Shown piece by piece: positions 7,003 through 15,274 of a DNA stretch of 26,001 bases. A model generated the notes under the pieces. It had not been told where the DNA came from and did no database searches. It worked only from the letters and a program-made list of their open reading frames with translations. The position numbers and the translations under genes are program-made. Numbering within the stretch: the first letter of the stretch is position 1; each line of letters starts with the position of its first letter. Origin of the DNA: Christensenella sp. UBA4379 (GTDB lineage: Bacteria; Bacillota; Clostridia; Christensenellales; Aristaeellaceae); NCBI GenBank assembly GCA_002391225.1, contig DGRV01000046.1, positions 1-26,001 of the forward strand, written 5' to 3'.

Positions 7003-8334
7003 ATGCTGAAACGCAAGGCATATGATGATCTGCTGAACTGGAAAAAGAGACGGCATCTGGAACATAACAGGAAATGTCTGCTGGTCAAAGGCGCAAGGCA
7101 GGTAGGAAAAACCTTTATCATTCAGGAATTTGGGAAAAACGAATATGAAAGCTTTCTGTATATCAACTTTTATCGTCAGCCCGACATGAAGGCCATCTTT
7201 GACGGGGATCTCAGCGCAAGCGAAGTGCTGAAGCGCATCACGGCCTATGTTCCGGATTTTGAACTGATCCCCGGAAAGACCCTCATCTTTCTGGATGAAA
7301 TTCAGCGCTGCGGGAACGCGAGAACCGCCGTCAAATTCCTGGCGGAAGATTTCCGCTTCGACGTCATCTCCTCCGGCTCTTTGATGGGCCTCACCTATGG
7401 GGAAGACGACGACGAGACGGTGGAGGTTCCCGAATCCGTCCCGGTCGGCTATGAATCGACCCTGACCATGCATTCGCTGGACTTTGAGGAATTTCTGTGG
7501 GCCGTCGGCTATGACGAAAAAGCGATTGACGTCCTCCGCTCCTACTATCTGTCCGGGGACACGATCCCGGCAGCCCTGCATCAGAAGTACGAAGGCCTGT
7601 TCCGGGAATACATCGTTGTCGGCGGTATGCCCGAAGTGGTGGCGAGCTTTGCCGAATACGGTGATTTTAACCGGGTGGACAGAATCCAGAACGACATCCT
7701 CCAGGAGTACAGGGAGGATATTTCAAAGCATGCCAAGGGGAAGGAAAAGCAGCAAGTGCGGATGTGCTATGACGCTATCCCGATCCAGCTGGCGAAAGAG
7801 CTCAAGAAATTCCAATACTCCACCGTAGAGAAGGGGCAAACCCGGCGCAAATACGCCGGAAGCGTACAGTGGCTCAAGGACTCAGAGATGGTTCAGGTGT
7901 GCTATAACTCGCGGGAGCCCTATCTCCCGCTGATGGCCAACGCCAACGAAGAGCAGTTCAAGCTGTATCTGAACGACACGGGCCTGTTATGCTGCCTATA
8001 CGGGAAGGAAACGAAGCTGGCGGTGCTGAACGATACGATCATGGGCAACGCCCGCGGCGGAATCTATGAAAACGTTATTTCGGAATGTCTGGTCAAACGG
8101 GGATATACGCTGTACTATTATAAGCCGGACAGTCAGCATGAGATTGAGTTTCTCATTGAAAAAGAGGGCTCGGTCATTCCGGTTGAAGTAAAGGCCGGAA
8201 ACCGGTCCACCCCTTCGCTGAACCAGTTCATCCAGGACTATCACCCCCCTTATGCCTATAAGCTGACGAACACGCAGAACGGAAAAGCCGATGCGAAAAC
8301 CACCCTTCCGCACTATATGAGCATGTTTCTGTAA
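7003..8334 (+). CDS. AAA ATPase with C-terminal DUF4143 nuclease-like domain
   Basis: This 443-residue protein has a Walker A motif GARQVGKT (30-37), a Walker B LIFLDE (94-99), a sensor-like ISSGS (122-126) and the VVGGMPEVV segment (205-213) usual in this family. The C-terminal part has the D/E-xK pattern of PD-(D/E)XK folds: IEFLI (381-385) then VIPVEVKAG (391-399). The length and order match the large ATP-binding DUF4143 family, common and often multicopy in gut anaerobes but without an established role. The ATG at 7003 has AGGAGGAGG upstream; an upstream in-frame start at 6943 lies inside the promoter and is rejected. The gene is framed by two different 33-bp repeat arrays. Confidence 0.88.
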   Translation: MLKRKAYDDLLNWKKRRHLEHNRKCLLVKGARQVGKTFIIQEFGKNEYESFLYINFYRQPDMKAIFDGDLSASEVLKRITAYVPDFELIPGKTLIFLDEIQRCGNARTAVKFLAEDFRFDVISSGSLMGLTYGEDDDETVEVPESVPVGYESTLTMHSLDFEEFLWAVGYDEKAIDVLRSYYLSGDTIPAALHQKYEGLFREYIVVGGMPEVVASFAEYGDFNRVDRIQNDILQEYREDISKHAKGKEKQQVRMCYDAIPIQLAKELKKFQYSTVEKGQTRRKYAGSVQWLKDSEMVQVCYNSREPYLPLMANANEEQFKLYLNDTGLLCCLYGKETKLAVLNDTIMGNARGGIYENVISECLVKRGYTLYYYKPDSQHEIEFLIEKEGSVIPVEVKAGNRSTPSLNQFIQDYHPPYAYKLTNTQNGKADAKTTLPHYMSMFL

Positions 8335-8341
8335 ACTGCTG

Positions 8342-8457
8342 TCCTTCCATGATCGACAGTTTTTCCAAAATCTGTCCTTCTATAGTCGACAAATTACGGG
8401 AAAAGTATCCTTCTATAGTCGACAGATTTCGGGAAATTTGTCCTTCTATGATCGACA
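8342..8457. repeat. downstream 33-bp phased repeat array (four units)
   Basis: A 17-base core, TCCTTCYATRRTCGACA, recurs at 8342, 8375, 8408 and 8441, each exactly 33 bases apart. The second and third cores are identical; the outer two read ATGATCGACA instead of ATAGTCGACA. The 16-base gaps are similar but not identical (several contain CGGGAAA). The array starts eight bases after the ATPase stop. Because 33 is divisible by three, the minus strand encodes a spurious 11-residue repeat (LSTIEGQISRN-like). Confidence 0.9.
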
Positions 8458-8469
8458 ACATCTGAAAAC

Positions 8470-8505
8470 ACCGGCCCCCTGCCGCTTGTGTGGCAGGGGG
8501 CCGGT
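8470..8505 (-). terminator. strong intrinsic terminator after the nitroreductase gene
   Basis: A perfect 14-bp stem (ACCGGCCCCCTGCC with GGCAGGGGGCCGGT) has an 8-base loop. On the minus strand it is followed by GTTTTC. It lies five bases past the nitroreductase stop and so ends that gene series. The plus-strand tail (TGGTTTATC) could also stop transcripts arriving from the ATPase gene. Confidence 0.8.
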
Positions 8506-8509
8506 TGGT

Positions 8510-9052
8510 TTATCTGATTCTGCTGATTTTTTCTTCCCGCAGGCCGTGCGGGTCCTTGGTGTCCTCGGCGTAGCCCAGGGCGATGGCGACGACGAAATCG
8601 TAGCCGTCGGGGCACTGGAGCTTTTCCCTCAGGCGGTCGGCCCCATCGCCCATGAAGGCAGGCAGGGGCAGGCCCAGGATGACGGAGCCGACGCCCAGGC
8701 CCTCCGCGGCCAGGGCCATGTTCTGAACGGCAATGCCACAGTCCACCTGGGTCCAGTAAAAGCTCTTTTCCCCGAAGAGGAAGACGACCGTCGGGGCGTG
8801 GTAGAACATCTGGAAGTCCGGGTCCTTGAAGCGGGGGCTGCCGCCCTTGCCCATCACCTTCGCCGCCTCGTCGTGGACCTCCTGGATCAGGGCGGGGTCC
8901 TGCACGACGGAGAAATGCCAGGGCTGCCGGTTGGTCGCGCTGGGCGCTTCCAGCCCGGCCCGGAGGATGGCGGAAAGGATCTGCTCCGGAAGCTGGTCCT
9001 GTCTGTACGCCCGGTGGGAGCGCCGCCGGGAGATTGCTTCCAATACGTCCAT
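8510..9052 (-). CDS. nitroreductase-family FMN oxidoreductase
   Basis: This 180-residue protein begins MDVLEAISRRRSHRAYRQ, the typical FMN-phosphate-binding start of the family, and has PSATNRQPWHF (residues 37-47), GIAVQNMALAAEGLGVGS (106-123) and a C-terminal VVAIALGYAED. These enzymes bind FMN as dimers and reduce nitro, quinone or flavin substrates with NAD(P)H; the substrate cannot be told from sequence. The start has a GGAGGAGG ribosome site. The gene lies 19 bases after the beta-galactosidase stop and is probably the last gene of that transcript, ending at the hairpin at 8470-8505. Confidence 0.88.
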   Translation of the reverse strand: MDVLEAISRRRSHRAYRQDQLPEQILSAILRAGLEAPSATNRQPWHFSVVQDPALIQEVHDEAAKVMGKGGSPRFKDPDFQMFYHAPTVVFLFGEKSFYWTQVDCGIAVQNMALAAEGLGVGSVILGLPLPAFMGDGADRLREKLQCPDGYDFVVAIALGYAEDTKDPHGLREEKISRIR

Positions 9053-9071
9053 GCTCCTGTCCTCCTCCCGT

Positions 9072-12000
9072 TTACTGGATCCTGAGTTTGTAGCAGAATT
9101 TATCCGGGTTCACCCGGTACTTTTCATCCAGCTGGGGTCCGCAGCTGCCCGAGCCGATGCCGCTCATCGCAAAGTCGATGTGCAGGATCGTGTTGCCGGA
9201 CTTTTCCAGCTCCCAGTTGTGCTTTTTATGCGTCAGCTCCTCGTCCGTATATTCCTGGATATTGAAGCTGAAGGCCTGGTCCGAAACGAAGGTCAGCCCG
9301 CTTTCCCCGTCGGTAACGGAGACGAAGTCGCACCCGAAGTGGGAGCCGTTTTCCTGGGGCTTGATATAGTCCACGTAATTCTTTTCCGCCGTGGTTTCAA
9401 AGCAGCCGTACCAGGACGCCTGGCGCTTGTCCTGATAGCTTTCCAGCGGGCCAAAGCCGCGGTAGGAAGCCTGCTTCATGGCCCCGGGCAGGGTAAAGCA
9501 CAGGCCCAGGCGCGGCAGGAAGGGCATGTTCTGGTCCTTGACGCCCTCCCAGGTCAGGTCCATCGTCCCGTCCTTGCCGATGATAATGGTTTCGTGAATG
9601 TCCACGATCTTCTGGAGGGAGACGGGGGCCAGGGAGAAGTGGCAGGAAAGCACCGCCTTTCCGTCCCGCATGGAGGCCTCCGCCTCATAGACGCGGACCT
9701 TCGGGCGGTCAAAGCCGGCCTGCTCCCACAGGGAGCGGATCTCCCGGTCGTTGTCCGTGGGGGCGCGCCAGCAGCTGGCCGCGACCGGGGCGGCGATGAC
9801 GTTCTTTCCGTTCCGGGTCATTTCGGTGAAGGCACCCTTCATGCAGTCGAACACATAGCGGAAGGAGGGGGCGGAGATCACGATGCGGTGGTCGTTCTGG
9901 TCCAAAGCGATCCCCTCCGCCGGAGAAAGGGCCGGGAGGGCTCTGGGCTTGTCCCGCAGGATCAGCTGATCGAAGCCCAGCTCGTGGCCGGCCCGGGTCA
10001 GCTTCTTGTCCTTCTTCTGGAAGTAGATGATCCGGAGGGTGACTTTATCTCCCTCTTCCGGCACCCGGATCCCGAGGTCAACCTCGGTCTCCTGGTGGGG
10101 TTCCACGTCGAGGGCCGGGACGTCCCCGGCGGCAATCACCCGGCCGTCCACGGCGAGCTCATACTTCGCCTCCACCTCGTCCTTCATGTTGAGAAAATCG
10201 CGGTAGTTATGGAAGCGGACGACGCCTTCCCTGTCCGTCAGGCTGGCGCGCAGGGGGCGCATGACGTTTTTAAATTCCTTTAAGCCCGTGGAGGGGACGC
10301 GGTCGGGCGTGACCATGCCGTCCATGCAGAAATTCCCGTCATGCGGGAACTCCCCGAAGTCTCCGCCATAGGCGTACTTCTTCTTTCCCGTCTCAGTGAC
10401 GCCGGTCATCACGCCGTGATCGCACCATTCCCAGATGAAGCCGCCGGCAAAACCGTCATAGCGGTTGATCAGCTGCTGATAGTCCTCGATGTCCCCCGGT
10501 CCGTTGCCCATGGCGTGGATGTACTCGCACTGGATCAGCGGCTTGTCCAGGGGCTTTTTCATGTCCTCCTCGATGCTCTCGCGGGACTGGTACATGTGGC
10601 TGTACACGTCCAGCATGGAGATGTCCTTGTGATACCCCTCCAGCTCGTGGTACCAGTTCTCATAATGCACCAGGCGGTCCGGGTCGGTCTGCTTGACCCA
10701 GCGGCCCGCGGCCTCGAAGTTCTCCCCGTAGCCGGCCTCGTTGCCCAGGGACCAGATCAGGATGCAGGGGTTGTTCTTGTCCCGCATGACGTTCATCATG
10801 GAGCGGTCCACGGTGGCCTGGGTAAACATGGGGTTGCGGGCGGTCATGCAGTAGCGCTCGGTGAACGACCGCTGGACGTCCGGGTCCCGCCAGGGCTTTC
10901 CAGCGGTTTTGACGTCGATCAGGCTGACCGACCCGTGGGATTCCAGGTCCGCCTCCGCGATCAGATAAAAGCCGTACTCGTTGGCCAGCTGGGGCATCCA
11001 GGGGGCGTCCGGGTAGTGGGAGGTGCGGATGGCGTTGATGTTGTGCTCCTTCATCAGCCGCATGTCCCGGATCAGCTGCTCCCGGCTGATGGTGTAGCCG
11101 GTGACGGGGTCGGAGTCGTGGCGGTTGGTGCCCCGGAGCTTGATGGGCTGGCCGTTCACGGTGAGGACGATCTTGTCCTTCACCTCCACCACGCGGATGC
11201 CGACCTGCTGGCAGATCACCTCGTCCGCCGTTTCCAGCCGCAGGGTATAAAGGTCCGGCGTTTCGGCGGTCCACTTTTTCGCCTTCGGCACAAAGAAGGA
11301 AACCGTATTGTCCACGACGTCCCTGCTCTCCACCTCGTGGCCGCAGGGGCAGAAAAGAGTGGCCTTCACCTTTGTTTCCCCGGTCAGGCAGAGATCCACC
11401 CGCACCGTACCGTCAGTGTAGCTTTGGTCCAGCGAGGTATGGACAAAGAAGTCCCGGATGTGGTTTTCCGGCCGCTCCAGGAGATAAAGGCTCCTGAAAA
11501 TGCCGGACATGCGCAGCTTGTCCTGGTCCTCCAGGTAGGAGCCGTCGCACCATTTGAGCACGGCGATCGTCAGGCGGTTTTCCCCCTGCGCCAGCTTGTC
11601 AGTCAGGTCGAACTCGTGGGTGGAGTGGCTGACCTGGCTGTAGCCGGTAAACCCGCCGTTGACCCAGAGGTAAAAGCAGCTGTCCACCCCTTCCAGGTTC
11701 AGGTAGTACCGCATGCCCGCCTTTTTGTCCAGGCAGATCAGGCGGCTGTAGACCCCGGTGGGGTTTTCCTTGGGCACATAGGGCGGATCAAAGGGGAAGG
11801 GATAGTTGACGTTGGTGTACTGGTGGCGGTCGTAGCCGTGGTTCTGCCAGACGCTCGGCACCGGGATCACGTCGTCAAACTGCTCGGTATTTTCCCCGCA
11901 GTCCTCCGGCACGTCGTACACGCTGTCATAGTATTTGAACTGCCATTCCCCGTCCAGCGGGATCACCCGGGACGAGCCGGCCCCGGGTTCGTCCCCCGGC

Positions 12001-12086
12001 GCAAACGGGATATAGTAGGAGCGGTTTTCCTCCGTGCCCAGGTGCAGGACGGACGGGTCCTCAAAGTATTTTTTCTCGCGGAACAT
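9072..12086 (-). CDS. lacZ: beta-galactosidase, glycoside hydrolase family 2
   Basis: This 1004-residue protein matches full-length LacZ-type GH2 enzymes. Domains in order are a sugar-binding jelly roll (about 40-215), an Ig-like domain (about 215-310), a TIM barrel (about 310-600) with RGTNRHDSDPVTGY at 318-331, a second Ig-like domain, and the large beta-sandwich (about 720-1004). The acid/base Glu450 lies in SLGNEAGYG and the nucleophile Glu521 in QCEYIHAMGNG. It hydrolyses lactose and related beta-galactosides in the cytoplasm, as no signal peptide is visible. The ATG has AAGGAG six bases upstream. No lactose permease or dedicated regulator is adjacent. Long plus-strand frames over this gene are shadows of its GC-rich codons. 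Confidence 0.95.
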   Translation of the reverse strand: MFREKKYFEDPSVLHLGTEENRSYYIPFAPGDEPGAGSSRVIPLDGEWQFKYYDSVYDVPEDCGENTEQFDDVIPVPSVWQNHGYDRHQYTNVNYPFPFDPPYVPKENPTGVYSRLICLDKKAGMRYYLNLEGVDSCFYLWVNGGFTGYSQVSHSTHEFDLTDKLAQGENRLTIAVLKWCDGSYLEDQDKLRMSGIFRSLYLLERPENHIRDFFVHTSLDQSYTDGTVRVDLCLTGETKVKATLFCPCGHEVESRDVVDNTVSFFVPKAKKWTAETPDLYTLRLETADEVICQQVGIRVVEVKDKIVLTVNGQPIKLRGTNRHDSDPVTGYTISREQLIRDMRLMKEHNINAIRTSHYPDAPWMPQLANEYGFYLIAEADLESHGSVSLIDVKTAGKPWRDPDVQRSFTERYCMTARNPMFTQATVDRSMMNVMRDKNNPCILIWSLGNEAGYGENFEAAGRWVKQTDPDRLVHYENWYHELEGYHKDISMLDVYSHMYQSRESIEEDMKKPLDKPLIQCEYIHAMGNGPGDIEDYQQLINRYDGFAGGFIWEWCDHGVMTGVTETGKKKYAYGGDFGEFPHDGNFCMDGMVTPDRVPSTGLKEFKNVMRPLRASLTDREGVVRFHNYRDFLNMKDEVEAKYELAVDGRVIAAGDVPALDVEPHQETEVDLGIRVPEEGDKVTLRIIYFQKKDKKLTRAGHELGFDQLILRDKPRALPALSPAEGIALDQNDHRIVISAPSFRYVFDCMKGAFTEMTRNGKNVIAAPVAASCWRAPTDNDREIRSLWEQAGFDRPKVRVYEAEASMRDGKAVLSCHFSLAPVSLQKIVDIHETIIIGKDGTMDLTWEGVKDQNMPFLPRLGLCFTLPGAMKQASYRGFGPLESYQDKRQASWYGCFETTAEKNYVDYIKPQENGSHFGCDFVSVTDGESGLTFVSDQAFSFNIQEYTDEELTHKKHNWELEKSGNTILHIDFAMSGIGSGSCGPQLDEKYRVNPDKFCYKLRIQ

Positions 12087-12144
12087 GGTTTTCTCCTTTT
12101 TATTTTCTTGTTGATTGGCAGTTCATGCCATCCGTTGCCGTCTG

Positions 12145-12621
12145 TCAGGTCGAAACCGGCAGGTTATGCTTTCCCGTCAGGGTGTCCAGGGGGATGCGGC
12201 AGACGTGCAGGAAGCGCAGGGCCCGGCAGTTTTTGAGGTCGTAGCCAAAGTAGCCGTAGTGCTCGCAGATGGCCTGGAGCCCGCGGATGCAGGTCTCTTC
12301 GTCCGTCACGATTTCGCAGACCCCGGTGCCGATCACGCTCTCATAGCGGGTGGTGATGCCGTGGTCCGTGGGCTCGGTCTTGATGAAGATGTCCCCCTCC
12401 ACGCAGACCCGCGGGTCCTTTTGAAGCAGGTCCAGCTTCATCCCCTCCCGGGCGCAGTGGAAGTAAACCACCGGTTTCCCTTCCTCCACCCTTACCCCAA
12501 AGGACACCGGCACCACGTAAGGAAACTCCTCCCCCCGCATCCCGACACGCAAGGTATCGCACCGCCTGAGGATGTCCAGCATAACCTCCAGGTCGGTGAT
12601 TTCACGGTCTTTTCTGCGCAT
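12145..12621 (-). CDS. pyridoxamine 5'-phosphate oxidase-like flavin-binding protein
   Basis: This protein of about 158 residues has the split-barrel FMN-binding fold of NimA/PNPOx-like proteins: MLDILRRCDTLRVGM, YVVPVSFGVRVEEGKPVVYFHCA, then GMKLDLLQKDPRVCVEGD and a C-terminal VCRIPLDTLTGKHN. Such proteins bind FMN, heme or F420; some reduce nitroimidazoles. The start at 12621 is preferred because AAAGGA lies nine bases upstream. A longer reading from an ATG at 12639 overlaps the stop of the EcsC gene and is also possible. It lies between the EcsC gene and lacZ, 58 bases before lacZ, all on the same strand. Confidence 0.85.
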   Translation of the reverse strand: MRRKDREITDLEVMLDILRRCDTLRVGMRGEEFPYVVPVSFGVRVEEGKPVVYFHCAREGMKLDLLQKDPRVCVEGDIFIKTEPTDHGITTRYESVIGTGVCEIVTDEETCIRGLQAICEHYGYFGYDLKNCRALRFLHVCRIPLDTLTGKHNLPVST

Positions 12622-12638
12622 ATTCGCCAATCCTTTCA

Positions 12639-13634
12639 TCAGTTATCGGGGGCAGGCTGGTAAGAATCATCCACTTCGGATATAACTACTTGCTCCAGCG
12701 CTGTTTCTTCTCCTTGCAGTTCCGGATTACTTAGCACCGTATTCTGTAAAGTGCTTTTTAGTTTATTGCAACAAGGCGCAAATGAAACAAATGTGATTGT
12801 TCCGCCCACTACGCCTCCAATGACAGGAATAGCATTTTTGAAGAAGCCTGCAAAGACCTTTTTTGTCATATTTTGGCCAAACCATTTGGCAATATTTTTC
12901 ACAATCGGATAGATCGTCCCCTTGGTCAGCGCAGCTCTCAGAAGTTTCTTTTCAACGCCTTGCGCCAATGCATTGGCAATCGCTCTAAGCGCTTGGTTTG
13001 CTCCTGCAACGCCAAACATAACACCGATGCATATAGTCAGCATATTCAGCGTTTCTGAATCAAACACATTTTCTTTTTCACTGACATCTATTTGCGGAAA
13101 ACCATATAAATATAATAGTTTTTGAGCAGCCCTGAGCATAAAACCATAATACTGCACCATATCAGCCGGTATTGTTGCTGCCATTGCCGCTCCGCCGGGC
13201 ATACCTAAAGCAGTAGAGATACCTGTAACGCAGTTACGTTCATATGCTATAACTTGATCAGCGTGTTTATTGATTTCTTCTACAGTAATTCCAGCATGTG
13301 CTGGAGTATTATTTACTGCATCTTCTATCTTTTCTTTACTATAGTCTTTTCGTAGTTCCGCCCGAAGAAATGATTCACGGTTGATTCCAATGCCTGGTGT
13401 ACGAAGACCCATAATAATAAAATCTTCAATATCAACCTGACCATTTCCATTGGCATCAACGGCATTGACGATCATGTCTTTACTGCCAGACACAAGATCG
13501 CCAGCTTTTTTTCCGATTGAAGAAACCGTCTTTGTTGCGCTTTGAAGCACATCTCCGCTTTGAGCGGAAACGTTATCAACAGCATCTTTGATTTTCCCGA
13601 ATAGCGATTTTTTCCAATCGTTCTTTTCACTCAT
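12639..13634 (-). CDS. EcsC-family protein with EF-hand calcium site
   Basis: This 331-residue protein has a Lys/Ser-rich start and an EF-hand loop at residues 60-71 (DANGNGQVDIED) with acidic or amide groups at positions 1, 3, 5, 9 and 12. From about 115 onward it has an EcsC-like region rich in small hydrophobic helices (MAATIPADMVQYYGFMLRAAQKLLYLYG, then Gly-rich segments at about 265-285). EcsC-family proteins are poorly understood; the name comes from the B. subtilis ecs operon. The gene is visibly more AT-rich than its neighbours and uses different codons, suggesting later arrival. GAAGGGAG precedes the ATG. The next gene starts within a few bases of its stop. Confidence 0.75.
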   Translation of the reverse strand: MSEKNDWKKSLFGKIKDAVDNVSAQSGDVLQSATKTVSSIGKKAGDLVSGSKDMIVNAVDANGNGQVDIEDFIIMGLRTPGIGINRESFLRAELRKDYSKEKIEDAVNNTPAHAGITVEEINKHADQVIAYERNCVTGISTALGMPGGAAMAATIPADMVQYYGFMLRAAQKLLYLYGFPQIDVSEKENVFDSETLNMLTICIGVMFGVAGANQALRAIANALAQGVEKKLLRAALTKGTIYPIVKNIAKWFGQNMTKKVFAGFFKNAIPVIGGVVGGTITFVSFAPCCNKLKSTLQNTVLSNPELQGEETALEQVVISEVDDSYQPAPDN

Positions 13635-13783
13635 TGCTATTATCTCCCTTCATTGAAATAGCAATTCGCTTCTATGAACCCTTCTGAATCCCGAAATCAA
13701 CTTCCCCGTGTTCTCGCAGCTGTGCTGTCGGCACTCATGCTGATGACCGAAGGAAAGCCAGGCGAACCGGTTCTTTTTCCCAG

Positions 13784-13825
13784 TTTTATTCCCCACAATT
13801 TCATGATAGCATGTGGGGAATAAAA
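13784..13825 (-). terminator. probable terminator of the peptidase operon
   Basis: A perfect 14-bp stem (TTTTATTCCCCACA with TGTGGGGAATAAAA) has a 14-base loop. The A/T-rich ends of the stem make it symmetrical and potentially bidirectional. It lies about 170 bases past the tldE stop. There is no long U-tract on the minus strand beyond the stem's own TAAAAC end, so efficiency is uncertain. Confidence 0.5.
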
Positions 13826-13910
13826 AGAAAATGGTTTTTTTTAGGCAAGTCTTATACAGTGAGCAGTAAGGAGATGGATGGTAAGAAGAGAAAAAACGGG
13901 CAACAGGAAT

Positions 13911-13946
13911 TACGCATTAAGCATTAAGCATTAAGCATTACGCATT
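13911..13946. repeat. 7-bp tandem repeat (GCATTAA)n
   Basis: GCATTAA is repeated head to tail three times and is flanked on each side by a variant GCATT unit (TACGCATTAA at the left, TTACGCATTC at the right). It lies in the non-coding gap beside tldE. No function is apparent. Confidence 0.8.
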
Positions 13947-13992
13947 CGTCTATATACCTTCTACCTCCTACTTCCTACCTCCTACCTTCCTC

Positions 13993-15273
13993 TTATTCTG
14001 CTCCCGTTACCGTCACGTCTTTGAGCATCGTTGCCGCGGGGATCAGGGTGTTGTTGTACTGGCGGGATTCTTTGGACATGCGGAGGGTGTTGACGAAGTC
14101 GTTCATGGAGCCGGAGACAGAGCCGCCGGTGACCACCGTGGTTTTTCCGCCGCGGCGGAGGTACCCTAAGCGGATTTCGCCCGCGATGTCCCCGGTCACC
14201 GGATGGACCTGGAAGTCGGAGAACTCGACGATTTCCAGATGATCCCCCGCCCGGAGCTCCTGTTCCTCCGCGGTGCCGCCGGAGACGGCATAGTTGCCCG
14301 GGATGAAGGAATCCGACAGCCCTAAATACTGGCTGAACTGACGACTGCCCAGGAAATGCCGGGGCACGTTGTTTTCCAGCATCACCTCGTCGCGGACAGG
14401 AGCGCCTTCGCCGTCATAGGCGGCGTTTTCGGAGGAATTGGGCAGCTCCCTGACGGCACGGACGGTGACCTTGTCCCCCGTCGCCTCCGGCGCGATGTCC
14501 TGGCCGATCTCCCAGTCGGACAGGCGGCGGAACTTGAGGGCCGCGTTCATCCGCAGGATGAACCAGCGGTAGATTTCGGCCGCGGCGTCGGTGGAAAAGA
14601 GGACGTCCGCTTTGCCCAGGGCCGGGGTCGGGACGGCCTTCAGCCGATCCTCCCCAAAGCGCAGGGTTTCCGTCAGGCGGCGCAGGGTCTCTTCCCCGTC
14701 GCAGGCGCCGGACTCGTACATCCGGTACAGCTCGATCTCGTGGCCGTCCTGCCGGGCGTTCAGCACCGCCTCCAGCATGGAGGAAGGATAGACGCTGCAT
14801 ACGTCGATGCCCTCGCTGGTGATCAGGCGGCGGCGGATGGAGCTGACGAAGATCTCCGCGGAGTTGAGGTCCGCCTTCTCCGTTTCCGGCAGGCGGGACA
14901 GGACGGAGAGAAATTCCTTCGCGATTGGGGCCGGGTCCGGCAGCTCGGCGGGCTCACCCGTCTTACCCGAGGGCTGGTTCAGCTCATACGCCGGATTTTT
15001 GACCAGGGCGGCGTTCCGCTGGAGCTGGGCGATCAGCTTCGCGGCCTCTTCCCGGGAGGCGGTCGGCGGGATTTCCCCGGCGGCGGAGCCCAGGAACTGC
15101 CCGTCCCCGGACTTTTCAAACACCTTCACCCAGATGTGCTCCACCCGCTTCACGCGGTTCTGGTCCAGCCTGTGGCGGATCAGGTAAAACTCCCAGCCCA
15201 GGGTCTGGGTATCGGTCACTTCCCAGCCAAAGGGGGAAGCCTTTTTCAGTTCTTCCAAAATGACGTTCAGCAT
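13993..15273 (-). CDS. tldE: TldE/PmbA-type subunit of the TldD-TldE metalloprotease
   Basis: This 426-residue protein resembles the TldD/PmbA family but lacks the HExxxH zinc motif, as expected of the TldE partner. Recognisable segments are DVCSVYPSSMLEAVLNARQDGHEIELYRMYESGACD in the middle and the C-terminal GEIRLGYLRRGGKTTVVTGGSVSGSMNDF region. In E. coli, TldD and TldE form a heterodimer that trims unfolded peptides and matures microcin B17. The start lies one base after the tldD stop, with GGGAGG upstream. The divergence from E. coli TldE is large, so the partner role is inferred from adjacency and the missing catalytic motif. Confidence 0.8.
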   Translation of the reverse strand: MLNVILEELKKASPFGWEVTDTQTLGWEFYLIRHRLDQNRVKRVEHIWVKVFEKSGDGQFLGSAAGEIPPTASREEAAKLIAQLQRNAALVKNPAYELNQPSGKTGEPAELPDPAPIAKEFLSVLSRLPETEKADLNSAEIFVSSIRRRLITSEGIDVCSVYPSSMLEAVLNARQDGHEIELYRMYESGACDGEETLRRLTETLRFGEDRLKAVPTPALGKADVLFSTDAAAEIYRWFILRMNAALKFRRLSDWEIGQDIAPEATGDKVTVRAVRELPNSSENAAYDGEGAPVRDEVMLENNVPRHFLGSRQFSQYLGLSDSFIPGNYAVSGGTAEEQELRAGDHLEIVEFSDFQVHPVTGDIAGEIRLGYLRRGGKTTVVTGGSVSGSMNDFVNTLRMSKESRQYNNTLIPAATMLKDVTVTGAE

Positions 15274-15274
15274 C

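Larger units (their letters stand above)
13635..13992. other. intergenic region between EcsC gene and tldE
   Basis: These 358 bases hold no gene I can support. Contents are the upstream region of the EcsC gene (promoter not clearly identifiable), a 14-bp hairpin at 13784-13825, a 7-bp tandem repeat at 13911-13946, and a pyrimidine-rich CTACCTCCTA-type run at 13960-13990. Confidence 0.6.

Noticed and set aside
8342..8457. CRISPR array
   Set aside because: The 17-bp core is too short, gaps are only 16 bases and resemble each other, and no cas gene is present.
8228..8615. minus-strand frames made of 11-residue repeats (LSTIEG.., VDYRRT..)
   Set aside because: They exist only because the DNA repeat is 33 bases long; no ribosome site or family supports translation.
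10341..12236. 631-codon plus-strand frame over lacZ
   Set aside because: It is antisense to an unmistakable beta-galactosidase, has no ribosome site, and its low-complexity His/Val/Gly-rich product is typical of GC-rich shadow frames.
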